Below are positions 59,872-64,000 of a DNA stretch of 64,000 bases, in pieces. Within the stretch, counting starts at the first letter, position 1; every line of letters starts with the position of its first letter. The notes beneath the pieces were generated by a model. It ran no database searches. It saw only the letters and a list, made by a program, of their open reading frames with translations, and had not been told where the DNA came from. The position numbers and the translations under genes are program-made. The stretch comes from Falsiroseomonas sp051860665 (lineage in GTDB: Bacteria; Pseudomonadota; Alphaproteobacteria; Acetobacterales; Acetobacteraceae), in contig NZ_JBHYDM010000012.1 in the NCBI RefSeq assembly GCF_051860665.1, positions 62,001-126,000 of the forward strand, read 5' to 3'.

Positions 59872-61305
59872 ATGACCGAGCCTTCGCTGCTGTGGTTCCG
59901 CCACGACCTTCGCCTCTCCGACCACCCCGCCCTGCTCGCCGCCGTGGCCGGCGGCCGCCCGGTCCTGCCGGTCTTCGTGCTGGATGACGCGGCCGCGGGC
60001 CTGCATCGGCCCGGCGGCGCCGCCCGCTGGTGGCTGCGGGCCAGCCTGGCCGCGCTGGGCCGGGAGCTCGCCGCGCGCGGCGCGCCGCTGCTGCTGGCAC
60101 GTGGCCGAGCGGAGACGGTTCTGCCGGCGCTCGCCGCGGCCATCGGCGCGGCGGCGGTGCATGCCGGCCGCGCCTATGAGCCCTGGGCCCGGGCGCAGAG
60201 CCAGCGGGTGCATGAGGCGCTGGCCGATGCCGGCCTTGGCCTGACCCTGCATACCACCGGATTGCTGCGGGAGCCGCATGGCTTCGGTTCCGGCAGCGGC
60301 AAGCCCTATGCGGTCTATACCCCCTTCGCCAAGGCGATGCTGGCCGCCGGTGAACCGCCGCCGCCCCGCCCGGCGCCGGATCGCCTGGCCGGGGTGCCGC
60401 ATCCGCCGGGGGGCGAGACGCTGGAGGCGCTGGATCTCTATCCCGTGCCGGGGGAGCCGGATTGGGCGGCCGGCTTCGGCGCCAGCTGGCAGCCTGGGGA
60501 GGCCGGGGCCCAGGCCCGGCTCGCCCGCTTCACGCGCCAGGCCCTCGGCGCCTATGACCGGCAGCGCAACCTGCCGGGGGTCGATGGCTCGTCCGGCCTC
60601 TCGCCACATCTGCGCTGGGGGGAGGTCTCGCCCGGCCAGGTCTGGCATGCGGCGCGGGCCGCGCAGGCCGATGCGACGGGCACGGAGACCTTCCTGAAGG
60701 AGATCCTCTGGCGCGAGTTCTCGTACCATCTGCTCTGGCACCGCCCCGAAATGCCGCAGGCGCCGCTGCGGGCCGAATTCGCCCGCTTCCCCTGGCAGCC
60801 TGACGCCAGATTGCTGGAAGCCTGGCAGCAGGGGCGCACCGGCTATCCGGTGGTGGATGCCGGCATGCGCCAGCTGTGGCAGACGGGATGGATGCACAAC
60901 CGCGTCCGCATGATCGCCGCCAGCCTGCTGGTGAAGCACCTGCTGCAGCCCTGGCAGGCGGGCGCCGCCTGGTTCTGGGACACGCTGGTGGATGCCGACC
61001 TCGCCTCCAACAGCGCCTCCTGGCAATGGGTGGCGGGCAGCGGCAGCGATGCCGCGCCCTATTTCCGCGTCTTCAACCCCATCCTGCAGGGCGAGAAATT
61101 CGACCCCGAGGGCCGCTACCTGCGCCGCTTCGTGCCGGAACTGGCGAAGCTGCCGCAGGCCTTCCTGCACAAGCCCTGGGAAGCGCCGGCCGAGGTGCTG
61201 GCGGCCGCGGGGGTGCGGCTGGGCCAGTCCTATCCGCGGCCGGTCGTGGCCCATGAGGCGGGCCGGGCCCGGGCGCTGGCAGCCTTCGCGGCGCTGCGCG
61301 CATGA
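59872..61305 (+). CDS. phrB: Deoxyribodipyrimidine photolyase
   Basis: 477 residues, class I CPD photolyase/cryptochrome family. The N-terminal antenna domain begins LLWFRHDLRLSDHPAL. The FAD-binding domain includes LPGVDGSSGLSPHLRWGEVS, ILWREFSYHLLWHRP, GYPVVDAGMRQLWQTGWMHNRVRM and DADLASNSASWQWVAG with the conserved Trp and Asn around FAD. It splits UV-induced pyrimidine dimers using blue light. A GGGAGG site precedes the ATG, and it overlaps the phosphoesterase gene by four bases. Confidence 0.96.
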   Translation: MTEPSLLWFRHDLRLSDHPALLAAVAGGRPVLPVFVLDDAAAGLHRPGGAARWWLRASLAALGRELAARGAPLLLARGRAETVLPALAAAIGAAAVHAGRAYEPWARAQSQRVHEALADAGLGLTLHTTGLLREPHGFGSGSGKPYAVYTPFAKAMLAAGEPPPPRPAPDRLAGVPHPPGGETLEALDLYPVPGEPDWAAGFGASWQPGEAGAQARLARFTRQALGAYDRQRNLPGVDGSSGLSPHLRWGEVSPGQVWHAARAAQADATGTETFLKEILWREFSYHLLWHRPEMPQAPLRAEFARFPWQPDARLLEAWQQGRTGYPVVDAGMRQLWQTGWMHNRVRMIAASLLVKHLLQPWQAGAAWFWDTLVDADLASNSASWQWVAGSGSDAAPYFRVFNPILQGEKFDPEGRYLRRFVPELAKLPQAFLHKPWEAPAEVLAAAGVRLGQSYPRPVVAHEAGRARALAAFAALRA

Positions 61306-62033
61306 GGGACCGTCCGGAGCATCTCTGGCGCGGTTTTGCGGGGCTGCGCGTGGTTGCCGATGTGCATGGCGACGCGGAAGCCTTCATTCATGCCATCGAG
61401 GGTGCGCTCGCGGCGGATATGTTCGTCCTCCAACTGGGCGACCTGACCGACCACGGGCCCGACAGCCCGGAGGTGCTGCGCCGCATCTTCGACCTGATCG
61501 ATCGCGGCCAGGGGCTGTTCCTGCTCGGCAACCACGACCACAAGCTGCGCCGCGCCCTGACCGGCACACAGCTGCGCATCCAGCCGGAGGGGCTGGGCCG
61601 GACCCTGGCGCAGCTGGATGCGGCGCCGGATGGCGAGGCGCTGAAGGCGCGCGCAGTGGCGGAGATCGCCCGCGCCCCGGCCTGGATCCGCGATGGCGGG
61701 CGCATCTTCGTCCATGGCGGCTACCACCCGGGCATGCTGCATTCCGCGCCGCCGCCGGATGCCGGGACGCAGAAGGCGCAGGGGCTGGTGACGCGGGCGC
61801 TCTTCGGCCAGGTGACCGGGCGGATGCGGCAGGATGGCTTCCCGGACCGGGTGCATGACTGGGTGGACAAGATCCCGGCCGATGTGACCGTGGTCTGCGG
61901 CCATGACCGCCGCAGCCTGGATGGCCGCCCCTTCGTGGCGGAGGGCGCGCTCGGCGGCCGCTGCATTTTTCTCGATTGCGGCGCCGGCAAGGGCGGGCAC
62001 CTGGCCTGGATCGACCTGCCAAGCTGGGCCTAG
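61302..62033 (+). CDS. Metallophosphoesterase (Ser/Thr protein phosphatase-like)
   Basis: 243 residues, calcineurin-like fold. Metal motifs are Asp20-x-His22 (VADVHGD), Gly46-Asp47 (LGDLTDHG), Gly76-Asn-His-Asp79 (LLGNHDHK), VHGGYHP and CGHDRRS, so the di-metal site is intact. It may hydrolyse a phosphoprotein or a nucleotide such as Ap4A; the substrate is not determined. Coupled to photolyase by ATGA. Confidence 0.9.
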   Translation: MRDRPEHLWRGFAGLRVVADVHGDAEAFIHAIEGALAADMFVLQLGDLTDHGPDSPEVLRRIFDLIDRGQGLFLLGNHDHKLRRALTGTQLRIQPEGLGRTLAQLDAAPDGEALKARAVAEIARAPAWIRDGGRIFVHGGYHPGMLHSAPPPDAGTQKAQGLVTRALFGQVTGRMRQDGFPDRVHDWVDKIPADVTVVCGHDRRSLDGRPFVAEGALGGRCIFLDCGAGKGGHLAWIDLPSWA

Positions 62034-62057
62034 AACGGTCGTTGAGGGAGCACTGCC

Positions 62058-63014
62058 ATGACCGACCTGCCCAGCACCGTCGAAATCCGCGAGGAAGGCC
62101 CGCGCGAGGGCTTCCAGATCGAGCCCGGGCCGATCCCGACCGCGCGCAAGGTGGCGCTGGTGGATGCGCTCTCCGCCACCGGGCTGCATCACATCCAGGT
62201 CTGTTCCTTCGTCTCGCCCAAGCTGGTGCCGGGCTGGGCGGATGCGGAGGCGGTGGTGGCGGGCTTCGCGCCGAAGCCGGGCGTGACCTACACGGCGCTG
62301 TGGTTCAACGCGGCCGGGCTCAACCGGGCGCTCGCCTTCAAGGACCGGCTGAAGGTGGAGGGCGCGGTCACCGTGGTGGCCAGCGAAGCCTTCTCGCTGA
62401 AGAACCTGAATCGCGACCGCGCCAAAAACCTCGAAGCGCAGCGCGCCAATGTGGCGGCGCATCTCGCGGCCGGCGTCGCGGTGTCGCGCATCAGCGTGCA
62501 GGCCGCCTTCGGCTGCAACTATTCGGGCGATGTGCCGCCCGAAAAGGTGGTGCAGGCGCTGGAGGATGCCTTCGCCATCGGCGCCGGGCAGGGCCTTTCG
62601 CTGCGCGAGGCGACGCTGGCCGATACCATGGGCTGGGCGACGCCGGCGCGGATCGAGCGGGTGCTGGGCGAGGTCCGCAGCCGCTGGCCGGATCTCTCCA
62701 TCATCCTGCATCTGCACGACACGCGGGGCCTGGGCATCGCCAATGCCCATGCCGGGCTGCGGCTGGGCGTCTCCCGCTTCGACACCACGGTCGGCGGCCT
62801 CGGCGGCTGTCCCTTCGCGGGGCAGCCGGGCGCGCCGGGCAATATCGCGACGGAGGAGCTCGTCCTGCTCTGCGAGGAGATGGGCATCGCCACCGGCATC
62901 GACCTCGACGCGCTGGTCGAGGCCGGGCGGCTGGCGGAGGAGGTGGTGGGCCGCACCCTGCCCAGCACCATGCTCCGCAGCGGCACGCTGGCGCGGTTCC
63001 GCCAAGCCGCCTGA
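62058..63014 (+). CDS. mvaB: Hydroxymethylglutaryl-CoA lyase
   Basis: 318 residues, DRE-TIM metallolyase fold. EEGPREGFQIEPGPIPT is the N-terminal metal and substrate segment (usually DGLQNE; here REGFQIE), HIQVCSFVSPKLVPGWAD is a signature, and VGGLGGCPFAGQPGAPGN holds the catalytic Cys at about 251. It cleaves HMG-CoA to acetoacetate and acetyl-CoA, the last step of leucine breakdown, though the GFQIE variant leaves room for a related acyl-CoA lyase. A GGGAG site precedes the ATG. Confidence 0.88.
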   Translation: MTDLPSTVEIREEGPREGFQIEPGPIPTARKVALVDALSATGLHHIQVCSFVSPKLVPGWADAEAVVAGFAPKPGVTYTALWFNAAGLNRALAFKDRLKVEGAVTVVASEAFSLKNLNRDRAKNLEAQRANVAAHLAAGVAVSRISVQAAFGCNYSGDVPPEKVVQALEDAFAIGAGQGLSLREATLADTMGWATPARIERVLGEVRSRWPDLSIILHLHDTRGLGIANAHAGLRLGVSRFDTTVGGLGGCPFAGQPGAPGNIATEELVLLCEEMGIATGIDLDALVEAGRLAEEVVGRTLPSTMLRSGTLARFRQAA

Positions 63015-63019
63015 CCTTC

Positions 63020-63060
63020 AAGCCCTCCCCCCTGCTTAGGGGGGAGGGTTGGGTGGGGGG
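63020..63060. repeat. REP-like palindromic repeat
   Basis: CCCTCCCCCC (63023-63032), loop TGCTTA, GGGGGGAGGG (63039-63048) is a perfect 10-bp stem, followed by TTGGGTGGGGGG. It has the same stem-plus-G-rich-tail layout as the repeats at 47172 and 54436 but is single. It lies between two convergent genes and may help end transcription of the lyase gene. Confidence 0.82.
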
Positions 63061-63077
63061 CCGCCGCGCAGCCCGCC

Positions 63078-63899
63078 TCAGACCGCCGGCATCACCTGGC
63101 TCAACCGCCCGCCCATCCGCAGCGGCTCGATGCGGGTCGCAAGCCCGGTGGCGTCATCCGTTTCCAGGAATACCCCGCACACCGTCGCCTCGCCCTCGGC
63201 CGGGGCCAGCTTCTCGCCCGGCACCTTCTTCCAGAAGCGCAGCGCGGCGCCGCCCTTCTGCATGCCGATGACGCTGTCATAGTCGCCGCACATGCCGGCA
63301 TCGGTCATGTAGCCGGTGCCACCGACCAGGATCTGGTGGTCCGCGCTCGGTGTATGGGTATGCGTGCCGACCACCAGCGAAACCTTGCCATCGAAGCTGT
63401 GGCCCATGGCGAGCTTTTCCGAACTGGCCTCGGCGTGGAAATCGACCAGGATCGCCTGCACCGTGCCGCCGGCGCCCATGCGATGCGCGGCGATGGCGGC
63501 CTGCACGCCCCGGAACGGATCGTCCAGCGCATCCATGAACAGCCGCCCCATGGCCTGCACCACCAGCGCCTTCCGGCCATCCGCCAGCACCGCGACGAAG
63601 GCCCCCTTCCCCGGCGTGCCCGGCGGATAGTTCAAGGGCCGGATCAGCCGCGGCTCCGTTTCGATGTACGAAAAAATCTCCTTGCGGTCCCAGGCGTGGT
63701 TGCCCAGCGTCAGCACATCGGCGCCGGCGGTGAACAAGGCACGCGCCATCTCCGGCGCCAGGCCGAAGCCGTGGCTGGCATTCTCGGCATTCACCACCAC
63801 CAGGTCGAGCTTCAGCCGCTCCCGCAGCTGGGGAATGGCGGCACCGGCGGCATCGCGGCCGGAGCGGCCGACGAGGTCGCCGAGGAAGAGGATTCTCAA
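63078..63899 (-). CDS. TIGR00282-family metallophosphoesterase (YmdB-like)
   Basis: 273 residues. MRILFLGDLVGRSGR with Asp8, VVVNAENASHG with Glu39/Asn40, LTLGNHAWDRKE, VDFHAEASSEK and GTHTHTPSAD are the complete motif set of the YmdB/TIGR00282 phosphodiesterases, which hydrolyse 2',3'- and 3',5'-cyclic nucleotides. The start is TTG 63899, in a TTGA overlap with the 5-formyl-THF cyclo-ligase gene; this pairing is common in alphaproteobacteria. Confidence 0.93.
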   Translation of the reverse strand: MRILFLGDLVGRSGRDAAGAAIPQLRERLKLDLVVVNAENASHGFGLAPEMARALFTAGADVLTLGNHAWDRKEIFSYIETEPRLIRPLNYPPGTPGKGAFVAVLADGRKALVVQAMGRLFMDALDDPFRGVQAAIAAHRMGAGGTVQAILVDFHAEASSEKLAMGHSFDGKVSLVVGTHTHTPSADHQILVGGTGYMTDAGMCGDYDSVIGMQKGGAALRFWKKVPGEKLAPAEGEATVCGVFLETDDATGLATRIEPLRMGGRLSQVMPAV

Positions 63900-64000
63900 G
63901 CTTTCGCGGCTCCGCAGAAGATCACGCCCCGCTCCGTCGCGATGGCGTCGAGGGGCGCGTCGTCCACCCCCACGGGCACTTCGTCAACCTCCTGGGCGGC
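63896..64000 (-). CDS. 5-formyltetrahydrofolate cyclo-ligase, C-terminal fragment
   Basis: The gene runs off the right edge; the last 34 codons are present. AAQEVDEVPVGVDDAPLDAIATERG is close to the C-terminal QxxxxxP-x-x-x-x-D-x-x-LDAIATE end of cyclo-ligases, shown here in short: QEVDEVPV and LDAIATE. The enzyme converts 5-formyl-THF to 5,10-methenyl-THF with ATP. The stop TGA overlaps the TTG of the phosphodiesterase gene. Confidence 0.8.
   Translation of the reverse strand, partial: AAQEVDEVPVGVDDAPLDAIATERGVIFCGAAKA

Overview
The window is a very GC-rich, gene-dense stretch of bacterial chromosome. Gene content points to an alphaproteobacterium, most likely an Acetobacteraceae member of the Roseomonas type (inference): homospermidine synthase, a DUF1289 protein, a TIGR00282 phosphodiesterase next to 5-formyl-THF cyclo-ligase, a long structured leader before a type III ornithine decarboxylase, and many orphan Bug-type (tripartite tricarboxylate, TTT) solute receptors. 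Most genes are packed into operons with ATGA, GTGA or TTGA overlaps. No rRNA, tRNA, transposase, phage gene or CRISPR array was seen. The very long open frames antisense to real genes are a by-product of base composition.

Layout. 1-1218: tail of an unknown gene, a class I amidotransferase and a GNAT acetyltransferase. 1226-6765 (minus): Bug receptor, 2Fe-2S and molybdopterin hydroxylase subunits (IorAB-like), a dihydroxyphthalate-decarboxylase-like protein and a second Bug receptor. 6834-9624: two paralogous NAD(P)H:quinone-type flavoproteins around a cupin, then a secreted alpha/beta hydrolase. 9631-13622 (minus): NMT1-type ABC importer with a cytosine-deaminase-like hydrolase. 13887-17735 (plus): spermidine/putrescine- or iron-type ABC importer whose two permeases are fused in one protein. 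17836-19391: DGPF protein and ECF42-type sigma factor. 19482-27194 (plus): hydantoinase A/B, two Bug receptors, class II aldolase-like protein, cupin and a DHOD-like protein. 27158-27997 (minus): IclR regulator. 28051-32199: polyamine block (agmatinase-like, ornithine decarboxylase behind a ~560-base structured leader, homospermidine synthase). 32256-44380: receptors, a hydrolase, a FadR-type regulator, an NHL protein, MmgE/PrpD, a flavoprotein/DUF1289/PhnD-like operon and a zinc-less MDR oxidoreductase.

44381-57396 is one apparent 13-gene minus-strand operon. It encodes a Dpp/Opp-type importer (DppA, B, C, D, F) interleaved with two heterotrimeric opine/hydroxyproline-dehydrogenase-like enzymes (FAD beta, FAD/NAD alpha, 2Fe-2S gamma), an extra FAD subunit and an SDR. 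A second DppA receptor is divergent at 57479. This is the most interesting system in the window: it looks like import and oxidation of N-substituted amino or imino acids, substrate unknown. Two REP-like inverted repeat pairs sit inside the operon and a third related repeat lies at 63020.

59071-64000 is more housekeeping: fasciclin-domain protein, DNA photolyase, two metallophosphoesterases, HMG-CoA lyase and the end of 5-formyl-THF cyclo-ligase.

The window carries seven Bug receptors but no TctA or TctB membrane gene, together with many other solute receptors. This fits a soil or plant-associated heterotroph scavenging organic acids, N-heterocycles, amines and opine-like compounds (inference).
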